Below are positions 17,925 to 27,157 of a stretch of DNA of 64,000 bases, piece after piece. The position numbers and the translations under genes are program-made. This DNA is from Bacteroidaceae bacterium (GTDB lineage Bacteria; Bacteroidota; Bacteroidia; Bacteroidales; Bacteroidaceae): assembly GCA_900769465.1 (NCBI GenBank), contig CAAGGT010000154.1:36750-100749 (forward strand). Reading direction: 5' to 3'. Under the pieces are notes generated by a model, which was given only the letters and a program-made list of their open reading frames with translations, did not search any database and had not been told where the DNA came from. Each line of letters opens with the position of its first letter. Within the stretch, counting starts at the first letter, position 1.

Positions 17925-19238
17925 ATGATATACAAGGTCCAGAGATATATTGACGGGAACGGACTACTGAAACAGGGTGACAAGGTTCTCGTTGCAATCA
18001 GCGGAGGAGCAGATTCCGTCGCACTCCTTGTCGTGCTTTGCAGACTCGGCTACAGATGCGAAGCCATACATTGTAATTTCCATCTCCGCGACGAGGAGAG
18101 TAACCGAGACGAACAATTCACAAAAGAGCTGTGCAACAGATTGGGTGTCGGACTGCATACCATACACTTTGACACAAAAGAGTATGCCAAGCAGAAAGGC
18201 ATCTCCATTGAAATGGCCGCTCGCGAACAACGCTATACCGCATTCGAGGAGTATAGGGCCTCGACAGGCGCACAGGCCATTGCCGTGGCCCATCATCGCG
18301 ATGATTCGGCAGAGACACTGCTCTTGAACCTGACACGCGGAACCGGAATAAAAGGATTGAGAGGCATACAGCCCAGGAACGGATATATCATCCGCCCGTT
18401 GCTTTGTGTGGGGCGCGATGAAATCATCGATTACATCAAGTGGCGTGGCGAATCATATGTCACAGACAGCACCAATCTCACCTGCGACTACACACGCAAC
18501 AAAATAAGACTGGAGATTATTCCCAGACTTGCCGAAATCAACCCGTCAATACTGACTGCACTTTCAGCAACGGCACGGCGTATAAGCGAGGCCGAGAAGA
18601 TATACCGCAACGCCATTGAAGAAGCCATCAAACGCGTGAAAAAGGGGGACGAGATAAGCATAGAGGCCCTTGAAAAGGAGATTTCACCCTCGACACTATT
18701 ACACGAAATACTCTCGCCACTGGGTTTCAACAGCTCGCAGATTGAGGATATATCGGGAGCAACAGGATGCGAAGGTGCAAGGCAGTTCCACACCCGGGAA
18801 TGGAGTGTTGTCAAAGACAGGATGAAACTTATCATCACCCCCCGGCAGAACGCTCTGCAAGAGAGCATATTATTACCACGCGAAGGCTCTGTTGAAACAG
18901 TATATGGTGTCCTGAATATTACCGAAACTGCATTCGACGGCAACGTACCCAAACAACGCAACATCGCAAGCCTCGATGCAGACAAGCTACATATGCCGCT
19001 CACGTTGCGGCAAACCCGTCAGGGAGACCGCTTTGCCCCATTTGGAATGAAGGGTACCAAACTTGTGAGCGACTACCTCACAGACCGCAAGAAAAGCCTC
19101 ATTGAAAAGCAGGCACAGCTCGTTGTAACCGATGCAAAAGGTGAAATACTGTGGGTGGTAGGCGAACGTCCTGCCACGAATTGCTGCATCAACGGAAAGA
19201 CAAATAAGATTCTTCGGCTTGTGTGGGAGAGGAAATGA
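17925..19238 (+). CDS. tilS: TilS, tRNA(Ile)-lysidine synthase
   Basis: Modifies the wobble cytidine of the CAU-anticodon tRNA-Ile to lysidine, so that it reads AUA. The PP-loop ATPase motif SGGADSVA is near residue 25, followed by AVAHHRDDSAETLLLNLTRGTGIKGL, the family hallmark, and a C-terminal TilS domain with RQGDRFAPFGMKG. The frame opens at 17847, but ATG 17925 (MIYKVQRYI) is preferred because it matches the family N-terminus and follows a TATCTTCG box at 17902. Length 437 residues. Abuts the convergent Sel1 gene with no spacer. Confidence 0.93.
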   Translation: MIYKVQRYIDGNGLLKQGDKVLVAISGGADSVALLVVLCRLGYRCEAIHCNFHLRDEESNRDEQFTKELCNRLGVGLHTIHFDTKEYAKQKGISIEMAAREQRYTAFEEYRASTGAQAIAVAHHRDDSAETLLLNLTRGTGIKGLRGIQPRNGYIIRPLLCVGRDEIIDYIKWRGESYVTDSTNLTCDYTRNKIRLEIIPRLAEINPSILTALSATARRISEAEKIYRNAIEEAIKRVKKGDEISIEALEKEISPSTLLHEILSPLGFNSSQIEDISGATGCEGARQFHTREWSVVKDRMKLIITPRQNALQESILLPREGSVETVYGVLNITETAFDGNVPKQRNIASLDADKLHMPLTLRQTRQGDRFAPFGMKGTKLVSDYLTDRKKSLIEKQAQLVVTDAKGEILWVVGERPATNCCINGKTNKILRLVWERK

Positions 19239-20894
19239 TTATTTCCTCACATCCTTGAGTGCCTCAATGGCATCATCGAATTCCTGTTCGGCTGCCATAT
19301 TCCACAACTTGATTGCCTTGTCGCGATTCTTGTCAACCCCCTGGCCGTAGTAATAACATATTCCAAGATCATACTGTGCAGCAGCGTGTCCCTTCTTTGC
19401 AGCCTTCTCATACCACTCGACCGCCTTTGTATAATCCTGCGGAACAAATCCCCCTTTATTATAGTACATCGTACCCATAAGATATTGGGCGTTTACATTA
19501 TCCTGCCCGGCCGATTTCTCACACCACTTGGCAGCAGTAGCCTTGTCCTCTTCAACGCCATGCCCCAAATAGTAACACTGGGCAAGATTATATTGCGCAT
19601 CGGCATCACCGGCCTCGGCACCTTGAGTATACCATTTTACAGCCTCTACATAATCCACCTCACCTACAAGCCCAAGATAATGGTAATTGCCAACCTTGTT
19701 ATAAGCCGGAACAAATCCCATATCAGCAGCCTTGCTGTATCTTTCAAAAGCGATTCTCATGTTCATCTCCTCGGCATATTCAGACACTGAATATTCAGCA
19801 AGACAATATATTGCCTCGGCACAGCCAAGTTCTGCAGCCTTGTTGTAAAGCGCCATAGCCCTGTTATAATCAGAAACCGCTCCATCGCCCCAATAGTAAC
19901 AGCCGGCCAATTGGCACATAGCATCGGGGTCACCACTCTTTGCAGCCTTGGCATACCACTCGGCAGCCTTATAGTGGTCCTCCTTGACTCCGACACCCGA
20001 ATAATAACAACCGGCAAGGATGTATTGGGCATCGATGTGTCCTTGAAGCGCAGCTTTCTCGTACCACATTACAGCCTGTACCGTATCCTTTGCCACTCCG
20101 GTACCTTTGCAATAACTTTCGGCAAGAGCAAACTGTGCCTTTGCATTTCCCTGAGTTGCCGATTTCTTCAGCCACACGACAGCCTTGTCATAATCCTGGG
20201 CAATGCCATCACCATAAGCATAGGACATAGCCACATTGTATTGGGCCGAATCCAATCCCTGCTCTGCAGCCTTCAGATACCAATAAAAGGCCTCATCACT
20301 GCTTTGTGCAACGCCTATACCATAGAAGAAACAATCACCGACCTCGTTCCAAGCAATAGGATATCCTTTTTCGGCTGCACGGTACAAGTAGCCGAAAGCC
20401 TTTACGGAATCTATTCCGACACCCTTGCCCAACTTGTAACAAACACCCAGATTGGTCATTGCAATCACATTTCCCTGTTCTGCGGCAAGCATATACCATT
20501 TTGCAGCCTCATCGACATCGGGCTTTACACCATAACCCTTGTGGTAACAGTTGCCAATGTTGCACTGCGCCATATCATTGCCCTGTGCAGCCGATTTCCT
20601 GAACCATGACAATGCCTTGTTATAGTTCTGCCCGACACCCTTGCCCGAGACATAGCACGCACCAAGATTACACTGGGCAAAAGCATCACCTTTCTTGGCG
20701 GCACTCTTCCACAGTTTGACAGCATCGGTGTAATTGCCGGCATTGTATGCATCAAGGCCGTTGAGATACTCTTCAGAGCGCAGCGTATCTGCCTTTTGCG
20801 GCACGTTGCAAAAGATGGAAGAGGCTGTAGCAGAGTGTGAAAGAAGCAGACACATGGCTACAAGCAACAGGTTCAGTATGGGTAACTTTCTCAT
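19239..20894 (-). CDS. Secreted Sel1-repeat protein
   Basis: A 551-residue exported protein: MRKLPILNLLLVAMCLLLSHS is a signal peptide, and nearly all the rest is about 13 Sel1-like repeats of 36 residues (pattern A-Q-x-x-L-G-x-C-Y-x-x-G-x-G-V ... A-x-x-W-Y-x-x-A-A). Such solenoids scaffold protein-protein contacts. A GTG at 20903 overlaps the upstream stop, but ATG 20894, 5 bases after that stop, gives the proper signal peptide. It is the last gene of the run that begins with dnaN and pairs with the preceding TPR pseudo-protease; a joint periplasmic role is inference. Confidence 0.85.
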   Translation of the reverse strand: MRKLPILNLLLVAMCLLLSHSATASSIFCNVPQKADTLRSEEYLNGLDAYNAGNYTDAVKLWKSAAKKGDAFAQCNLGACYVSGKGVGQNYNKALSWFRKSAAQGNDMAQCNIGNCYHKGYGVKPDVDEAAKWYMLAAEQGNVIAMTNLGVCYKLGKGVGIDSVKAFGYLYRAAEKGYPIAWNEVGDCFFYGIGVAQSSDEAFYWYLKAAEQGLDSAQYNVAMSYAYGDGIAQDYDKAVVWLKKSATQGNAKAQFALAESYCKGTGVAKDTVQAVMWYEKAALQGHIDAQYILAGCYYSGVGVKEDHYKAAEWYAKAAKSGDPDAMCQLAGCYYWGDGAVSDYNRAMALYNKAAELGCAEAIYCLAEYSVSEYAEEMNMRIAFERYSKAADMGFVPAYNKVGNYHYLGLVGEVDYVEAVKWYTQGAEAGDADAQYNLAQCYYLGHGVEEDKATAAKWCEKSAGQDNVNAQYLMGTMYYNKGGFVPQDYTKAVEWYEKAAKKGHAAAQYDLGICYYYGQGVDKNRDKAIKLWNMAAEQEFDDAIEALKDVRK

Positions 20895-20899
20895 TACAT

Positions 20900-22579
20900 T
20901 CACTCTTCAAGTTGTTTCAAAACAGTTCCGGCATCGGGGTGTCCCAACTCCATGGCCCTCTCCAGGCTAGAACGCGCGTTTTCTTTTTCGCCCTTCTGTA
21001 CATACATACGGCCGAGCAGATAATAGACATCGGGGGCCTGCGGTGCGAGTGTCTCGGCCTCTTTCAAGGTGCGGATACCCTCATCAAAAAGTTTTACACG
21101 ATAACACAACACACCCTTTTCAATCTGATAGGCAACATTGTGGGGGGCCAAAGATATTGCGGTGTCGATATCATTCAGTGCCTGACGGTACATTTTGGCA
21201 CCCAGTTCAGACTGCTCACGAAGATAATAGAACTCGGCTCCCAGAGTGCCGGCCATTATCTCCTCGTACCTGTTATAATCGAAAACAGCATCGCGGTACT
21301 TTCCTGCAGCAGCATTCACCAGGGCTCGGGTGAGTATATAGGGAGCATATGATTTTACAAGCATAGGATCGTAACAAGCCACAGCGCTGTCAAGCATTGC
21401 CACAGACTTTTCATAGTTCTCCACCGCTCTGTAACACTGCGATGCCTTTGCAAAAACATCGGCACTTCGCATATCGGTTGCCGCAAGCTGTTCATAACAT
21501 ACTGCTGCAGCAGCAAAATCTCCTTTTGAACACAGGATTTCGGCCTTGCCGTTTATAAAAAGCGACTGACCATCGGCAGCGATAGCCTTGTCAATCTCCG
21601 AAATCGCATTTGCAAACGAGAGCATCGGGTGTGAAACGGAATCGCCACTTAAAAGTATTGTATTTATAGTCTTGGCCTTTCCAAAATGCACCTCGGCAGG
21701 GTTAGGGGCAAGCTTGAATGCCTTGTTCCATGATTGTTCAGCCGCATTGAGATCACAAAGAATGACAGCCTCATATTCAGCCCTAGAGACATAACCCTCA
21801 TAAGAATCGGGATACTGTGCAATGAAATCGTCAATGACATCCCTGTACGAGATGCTGTCACCCACAATCGTCTGCATATATAGGCAAGACAATGCATCTT
21901 CCTTAACCTGCGGCAATGCTGTGCGTATACCCATTGAAGGATAATATCCTCTACCATATACAGGAACAGATACATTGAGCAACGAAAGCACCGATGCCCC
22001 AATAGCATAGCTGTTTACCGTATCACCGGCTGCTGCCGGTTGCATGAGCGCCACCAATTCACCCTTGCCGTCAACAAGGGGCAGAGCCAGGAAACGTTGC
22101 TCCATGGGCTTTGCCAGGGTATAATATGCACAGGAGTATATGGAATCGACCCGCTCTACAACTGCAGATTCCGTTATGCCATCCTTGCCGACGGCATAAC
22201 CCAATACATAGAGACTCTCACCTGCCTCTACAGGTATTGGAGAGACATTCAGATGCTTCAGTTTCTTGTCGGCAGCAACACGCACCTTTATGCAGTCAAA
22301 GACATCGTTTACACCGACAATTCTATTGACCGGACGTGCAACACCTTTATTGTCAATGACAACGGCACTGTCTGCACCTACAAAAAGCGAGCGCGACGAG
22401 AGCAGTTCACCACCACCGACAAAAACAGCCGCTCCATTATGCAGCATAACGCCCTGCTTGTAGGTTACAATACTTGCAACGGCCTGATGGGCCTTCCCTA
22501 CACTCTTAGGCAACTTGTCGGCGAAAGCAGCCACGACCGCCAAACAAAGAACACAGAAAACAAATCCTCTTCTACCCAT
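20900..22579 (-). CDS. Secreted trypsin-fold pseudo-protease with TPR-like repeats
   Basis: A 559-residue protein with a signal peptide (MGRRGFVFCVLCLAVVAAFA), an N-terminal region of about 200 residues arranged like a trypsin-like serine protease (AVASIVTYKQG..., NDVFDCIKVRV, a GKGELVALM strand near residue 175) and a C-terminal half of TPR-type helical repeats. The expected catalytic features are absent: no TNxHV-type histidine where SLFVGAD stands, and no GxSGGP serine before GKGELVAL. It is therefore probably a binding or sensor domain rather than an enzyme. It starts 5 bases after rlmB and its stop is 5 bases from the Sel1 gene. Domain identity is a reading by eye and moderately sure. 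Confidence 0.65.
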   Translation of the reverse strand: MGRRGFVFCVLCLAVVAAFADKLPKSVGKAHQAVASIVTYKQGVMLHNGAAVFVGGGELLSSRSLFVGADSAVVIDNKGVARPVNRIVGVNDVFDCIKVRVAADKKLKHLNVSPIPVEAGESLYVLGYAVGKDGITESAVVERVDSIYSCAYYTLAKPMEQRFLALPLVDGKGELVALMQPAAAGDTVNSYAIGASVLSLLNVSVPVYGRGYYPSMGIRTALPQVKEDALSCLYMQTIVGDSISYRDVIDDFIAQYPDSYEGYVSRAEYEAVILCDLNAAEQSWNKAFKLAPNPAEVHFGKAKTINTILLSGDSVSHPMLSFANAISEIDKAIAADGQSLFINGKAEILCSKGDFAAAAVCYEQLAATDMRSADVFAKASQCYRAVENYEKSVAMLDSAVACYDPMLVKSYAPYILTRALVNAAAGKYRDAVFDYNRYEEIMAGTLGAEFYYLREQSELGAKMYRQALNDIDTAISLAPHNVAYQIEKGVLCYRVKLFDEGIRTLKEAETLAPQAPDVYYLLGRMYVQKGEKENARSSLERAMELGHPDAGTVLKQLEE

Positions 22580-22584
22580 TGTTA

Positions 22585-23331
22585 TCAGTCATTCAAATGG
22601 CGCTGACGGACAGCTTCATAAAGTATAACACCTGTTGCCACAGAGACATTGAGCGACTCTATATTACCGTATTGCGGTATGGCAACCCAATCATCGCACA
22701 AGGCGAGGTGTTCCTGTGGGATACCCTTGTCCTCGGCACCCATCACCACACATACAGGCTCATTAAAATCGGCCTGTGTATAGTTAATCTTGCCCTTTTC
22801 GGTAGCGCACACAACGCGTATGCCCGAAGCCTTCAGATATTTCAAGGTCTCGGTTATGTTCTTCTCACGACAGACCGGCAACAGATGCAACGCACCTGCC
22901 GATGTCTTTACAGCATCGGCATTTACCGTAACACTGTTGTGGGAGGGTATTATTATCGCATCGACTCCGGCGCAGTCACACGTACGGGCTATGGAACCGA
23001 AGTTACGCACATCGGTTATACCATCGAGCAATACAAGGAATGGGGCTTTACCTTCCTCGTAAAGAGTGGGAACAAGAGTATCCACCGTTGCATACTCCAC
23101 TGCCGACATATAAGCAATGACTCCCTGGTGATTCTTGCGTGTTATGCGGTTGAGTTTCTCTACCGGCACACGCACCACCGGAATAGTGCGCCCGCGAAGG
23201 GCCGCAAACAATTCACGCGACAATTCACTCTGCAAATCGCGCTTTACCAAAATCTTGTCAACCTCCTTGCCGGCCTCAATGGCCTCCAAAACGGCGCGTA
23301 CGCCGAATATCATTTCATTTGCATTTACCAT
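22585..23331 (-). CDS. rlmB: RlmB-type SpoU/TrmH rRNA 2'-O-methyltransferase
   Basis: SPOUT methyltransferase, most likely for Gm2251 of 23S rRNA. Seen: the N-terminal RNA-binding domain (GVRAVLEAIEAGKEVDKILV), motif 1 NFGSIARTCDCAGVDAI, motif 2 VVMGAEDKGIPQEHL and motif 3 IPQYGNIESLNVSVATGVILYE. Length 248 residues, usual. The RNA target is assigned from the family and could be another SpoU substrate. Nine bases separate it from recN, five from the pseudo-protease. Confidence 0.88.
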   Translation of the reverse strand: MVNANEMIFGVRAVLEAIEAGKEVDKILVKRDLQSELSRELFAALRGRTIPVVRVPVEKLNRITRKNHQGVIAYMSAVEYATVDTLVPTLYEEGKAPFLVLLDGITDVRNFGSIARTCDCAGVDAIIIPSHNSVTVNADAVKTSAGALHLLPVCREKNITETLKYLKASGIRVVCATEKGKINYTQADFNEPVCVVMGAEDKGIPQEHLALCDDWVAIPQYGNIESLNVSVATGVILYEAVRQRHLND

Positions 23332-23340
23332 AAGACTCTA

Positions 23341-25002
23341 TTATGATTGCGACAGCAATAGATTGGCTGCATCAATAGCCGCATCGGTGAGTACCTCGCC
23401 ACTCATCATCTGTGCTATCTCGCGCACCCTCTCCTGCTGTTCAAGTTCTACAATTTCAGTTACTGTACCTGCCGCTGTCTCCTCTTTGTGTACCTTGTAG
23501 TGGCGTGAGCCCAGAGCTGCCACCTGTGGCAAGTGAGTAATGCTCAACACCTGACGGTTACAGCATCCCATCTGCTGCATCATACGGCCCATACGCTCAG
23601 CAAGTACACCCGACACACCGGTATCGACCTCGTCGAATATCAGCGCAGGCTGGCTGGTACCCGATGCCACAAGTGATTTGAGCGCAAGCATCACGCGTGC
23701 CATCTCACCGCCCGAAGCTACATCGCATAGCGGTTGGGGGGTGCTGCTACTGTTGGCGGAGAAGAGGAACGTGATGACATCGCAACCGAAAGGAGTGAAG
23801 CCTTCGGTCACTCCAAAGTCCACCTCAAAGCGTATCATGGGCATACCAAGATTCACCAATATGGCAACCATCTCCTTTTGCAGATGCAGGGCACTCGCCT
23901 TTCGCACCTTTGTCATTTCTGCAGCAACTTTGGCAAGCTCCTTGCCAAGAGCATCTATGCGGTGTTCCACAGCCTTTATATCATCATCGCCACAGACAAT
24001 CCCGTCAAGACGTGCGGCAAAATCGGCATCGACAGCCAACAGTTCACCCACAGTCTCAACACGATGTTTCTTGAGCAGACCATATATCATAGCCAAGCGG
24101 CGCTCTACATACTCAAGCCTGTCGGGTGAATACTGCACGCGCCCGGCACGTTGCTCCATTTCACTGCAACAATCCTTGAGTTCAATATAACAATTCTCCA
24201 GACGGGCCGACAACTCACCTGCCGCACCATAGTGTGACGACACGCGTGAAAGCGCATTTGCCGATTCGCGCAACGCCTGCAAAAGGCTGTTGCCCTCACC
24301 ATCTATCCCGGAGCAGGCACCATACAACGCAGCCTGTATCTCCTCGGTATGTGAAAGTTCGCTCAACTCCTGCTCCAAAGACTCCAATTCACCATCGGTC
24401 AATTTTGCAGCCAGCAGTTCCTCGTGCTGGAAGCGCAACCACTCCTCGTCGCGACGGCTGTTCTCCAGGCTCTCCTTGAGCCTCTTGAGTTCAGCATTCA
24501 ATCCGCGATAGCTGTCGTAACGTTCCTTGTAATCATCAAGCAATGACTTGTTGTCCGACAGCATATCAACCACACGAAGCTGATAGTTCCTGTCGCCGAG
24601 CAACAGGTTCTGATGTTGCGAATGTATGTCGACCAGACGGGCACCAAGTTCCTTCAGCTGTGCTACCGATACCGGCGTATCGTTAACAAAAGCCCTGCTA
24701 CGTCCCGAGGCTGCCACCTCGCGGCGCACTATGCACTCGCTGTCATAATCGAGGTCATTCTCCTCGAACCACCCCTGCAATGCCAAATCTGAGATGTCGA
24801 AACACCCCTCTATCACACAACGGTCGGCACCTTCACGTATTGATTTTGCATCGGAACGTTGCCCAAGCAACACTGATATGGCACCCAGAAAGACCGACTT
24901 TCCGTGACCGGTCTCACCCGTAATGACAGAAAAGCCTGCGGAGAAATCAACCTCCACACGCTCAATCAGTGCAAAATTACGTATCGATATATGCTTCAGC
25001 AT
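23341..25002 (-). CDS. recN: RecN, SMC-like DNA repair ATPase
   Basis: SMC-family protein of double-strand break repair. The N-terminal half has the Walker A motif GETGHGKS near residue 30 (usually GETGAGKS), coiled-coil arms in the centre, and the C-terminal half has the ABC signature LCDVASGGEMARVMLALK and Walker B PALIFDEVDTGVSG. The ATG at 25002 overlaps the stop of the coaBC fusion (TGATG), giving 553 residues; the upstream TTG is not needed. Full length. Confidence 0.95.
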   Translation of the reverse strand: MLKHISIRNFALIERVEVDFSAGFSVITGETGHGKSVFLGAISVLLGQRSDAKSIREGADRCVIEGCFDISDLALQGWFEENDLDYDSECIVRREVAASGRSRAFVNDTPVSVAQLKELGARLVDIHSQHQNLLLGDRNYQLRVVDMLSDNKSLLDDYKERYDSYRGLNAELKRLKESLENSRRDEEWLRFQHEELLAAKLTDGELESLEQELSELSHTEEIQAALYGACSGIDGEGNSLLQALRESANALSRVSSHYGAAGELSARLENCYIELKDCCSEMEQRAGRVQYSPDRLEYVERRLAMIYGLLKKHRVETVGELLAVDADFAARLDGIVCGDDDIKAVEHRIDALGKELAKVAAEMTKVRKASALHLQKEMVAILVNLGMPMIRFEVDFGVTEGFTPFGCDVITFLFSANSSSTPQPLCDVASGGEMARVMLALKSLVASGTSQPALIFDEVDTGVSGVLAERMGRMMQQMGCCNRQVLSITHLPQVAALGSRHYKVHKEETAAGTVTEIVELEQQERVREIAQMMSGEVLTDAAIDAANLLLSQS

Positions 25003-27086
25003 CAATTGTTGTTTTTCATTATCTTATCCCACTCCGATGACAATGACGGATTTATATCGGACAATATCTCCACCACACTCTTCTTTTCATCGGGAGTACA
25101 TTTTGAATATACATTGACAATCTCATCCACCTTGTACTCGGTGAATAGTTTTGTAAAATAGGCCATCGGGCGGTCCTCATAGGCCTTCTTCAAGAGGTCG
25201 AAGCTCTCTGTAATAGCCTTGCGCCCCTCGTCGGCATTCCTGAACATTGTATCAAGGCCAAGACGGTGATACTTGTACATCAGCTTGCGCACAGGTTCCA
25301 TGGCACCGTTCATATAATCATCAATTATCGAATAGCGGTTGGTTCCGCCACTGCTGGCACGCCACCCTGCATCACCAAGATTCTGGGCATTGTTGGCAAT
25401 TGTCAATGATTTGTTCAGGAATTCGCTGCCACCAAGTTCACCCATTGAATCCAGATCCATTCCCACAATGATATACACATAGAAGGCTATGACAGCTGTG
25501 AGATTATTGTCCAGATTATCCTCAACGAATTCCAGGCGGTCAAAAGGCTGATATTTGAATTTGATGCTCTTGTCCTCATACTGGAAGATTGTCGACGAAT
25601 AGGAAGCGCCATACACAGGACGCGAAGCCTGGACCATCAATGAGCAGTCGAAAGAACCATCGTTTGCATACGAATTGACCACGAATGTAAAGTTGCAGTT
25701 GATACGTTCCACCTCCTCGTACACGTTAGGAGTCCACTTACGGTCATTGATGAATGCCTTCAGCGCCTCTTCGAGCTGTGTAAAGACCTCGGTATTCGAA
25801 CCCTGCACCTTTGACGCATTGAGCGTTACATTCGCGTTCAGTTCCTCACCGGCGGCGCTTGCCGACAACGGCAACAGCAAGAACGCCAGAACAAGCAACA
25901 GTTTTGACAAATGTGCCACAATATCCTTTGCCACCTCCTTCTTGCTTTTCAGCGGAAAAGAACTCTTTCCCTGCCTGTCAATTATGGTTACCTTGTTGGT
26001 GTCACAGGCAAAGCCGGCTCCCTTGTCCTCAAGCGAGTTCAGGACAATGAAATCAAGATTCTTCTTCTCAAGCTTCAGACGGGCATTCTTCTCGGCATTG
26101 TTCGTCTCGAGCGCAAAGCCCACAAGCAATTGTCCTTCGCCCTTTACTGCGCCCAAAGAGGCCGCGATATCACTGTTTGGAGTAAGCTCAATGAACATAT
26201 CATCGGCTGTGCGCTTCATCTTCTCGGGTGCGCACTGCGCTGGACGATAGTCGGCCACTGCGGCAGAAAGCACGGCTACATCACAGCCGGGGAACTCTTT
26301 CATTGCAGCATCATACATCTCGCGTGCCGACTCCACATCAATCCTTTTTATCCTGGGGTTCTTGCACTCCAGAGAAACAGGCCCTGCAACAAGGGTGACA
26401 TCGGCACCGCGCGCCGCACACTCCTCGGCAATTGCAAACCCCATCTTGCCCGATGAGTAATTGCCAATGAAACGCACTGGGTCAATCTTTTCATATGTAG
26501 GCCCGGCCGTCACAAGCACTCTCTTGCCGGCCAGCGCGCTATTGCCTAAAAAAAAATCTTTGAGGCAGTCGACTATTGCAGCCGGCTCTTCCATACGCCC
26601 CTTGCCGCACAGATGGCTTGCAAGCTCACCCGATGCAGCCTCGACAATGTGGTTGCCATAGCTCTTCAGCAGCTCGACATTACGCTGTGTCGAGGGATGG
26701 GCATACATATCAAGGTCCATTGCCGGAGCTATGAATACAGGAGCCTTCATCGAGAGATAAGTGGTAACGAGCAGATTGTCGGCAACGCCACCGGCCATCT
26801 TGCCAAGTGTTGACGCCGTTGCCGGCGCTATGACCATGGCATCGGCCCACAGGCCCAACTCAACGTGGCTGTTCCAGTCGCCACTGTCACTCTTAAAGAA
26901 GTCACACATCACAGGACGCCCCGACAAAGTAGAGAGCGTCAGCGGGGTTATGAAATCCTTTGCAGCCGGTGTCATCACCACCTGCACGTTTGCTCCCTCC
27001 TTCACCAACAAGCGCACAAGCACAGCAGCCTTGTAGGCAGCTATACTACCGGTCACACCCAAAACGATATTCTTTCCTTTCAGCAT
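25002..27086 (-). CDS. coaBC: CoaBC fused in frame to a DUF4835 secreted-protein domain
   Basis: Residues 1-393 are a complete bifunctional CoaBC: the flavoprotein decarboxylase part has GSIAAYK, HVELG, PAMDLDMY and the catalytic cysteine in LCGKGRMEEP; the ligase part has TAGPTYEKIDPVR, NYSSGKMG and GFALET. Together they make 4'-phosphopantetheine for coenzyme A in the cytosol. With no stop codon the frame continues into SKLLLVLAFLLLPLSASAA, a signal-peptide-like segment, and then about 280 residues of a DUF4835-type protein (ELNANVTLNASKVQGSN, TQLEEALKAFINDRKWTPN). DUF4835 is normally a separate secreted protein encoded just after coaBC. So this is a natural fusion, a TTG-initiated internal gene (TTG at 25910), or a sequence error. 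Confidence 0.85.
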   Translation of the reverse strand: MLKGKNIVLGVTGSIAAYKAAVLVRLLVKEGANVQVVMTPAAKDFITPLTLSTLSGRPVMCDFFKSDSGDWNSHVELGLWADAMVIAPATASTLGKMAGGVADNLLVTTYLSMKAPVFIAPAMDLDMYAHPSTQRNVELLKSYGNHIVEAASGELASHLCGKGRMEEPAAIVDCLKDFFLGNSALAGKRVLVTAGPTYEKIDPVRFIGNYSSGKMGFAIAEECAARGADVTLVAGPVSLECKNPRIKRIDVESAREMYDAAMKEFPGCDVAVLSAAVADYRPAQCAPEKMKRTADDMFIELTPNSDIAASLGAVKGEGQLLVGFALETNNAEKNARLKLEKKNLDFIVLNSLEDKGAGFACDTNKVTIIDRQGKSSFPLKSKKEVAKDIVAHLSKLLLVLAFLLLPLSASAAGEELNANVTLNASKVQGSNTEVFTQLEEALKAFINDRKWTPNVYEEVERINCNFTFVVNSYANDGSFDCSLMVQASRPVYGASYSSTIFQYEDKSIKFKYQPFDRLEFVEDNLDNNLTAVIAFYVYIIVGMDLDSMGELGGSEFLNKSLTIANNAQNLGDAGWRASSGGTNRYSIIDDYMNGAMEPVRKLMYKYHRLGLDTMFRNADEGRKAITESFDLLKKAYEDRPMAYFTKLFTEYKVDEIVNVYSKCTPDEKKSVVEILSDINPSLSSEWDKIMKNNN
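25854..25907 (-). other. Internal signal-peptide-like segment at the fusion junction
   Basis: Codons for SKLLLVLAFLLLPLSASA lie directly after the last CoaBC residues (VAKDIVAHL). The segment has a lysine, a hydrophobic core and an A-x-A-like cleavage site, the design of a Sec signal peptide, but sits about 393 residues into the ORF. The preceding codon is TTG, a possible start. No in-frame stop or ATG separates the two parts. Confidence 0.8.
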
Positions 27087-27157
27087 TCAGCCTTCTCTTT
27101 TTTCACAGTTTCACACATAGCCGCCACAGGTTTGTATAAAGCCCTGCACAGCCCTGT

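Noticed and set aside
19239..20894. Treating the Sel1 region as a DNA tandem repeat
   Set aside because: The 36-residue repeats are conserved in protein pattern only; the DNA copies differ too much to be a recent nucleotide repeat.
20900..22579. Calling this protein an active trypsin-like protease
   Set aside because: The positions where His and Ser of the triad should stand do not hold them.
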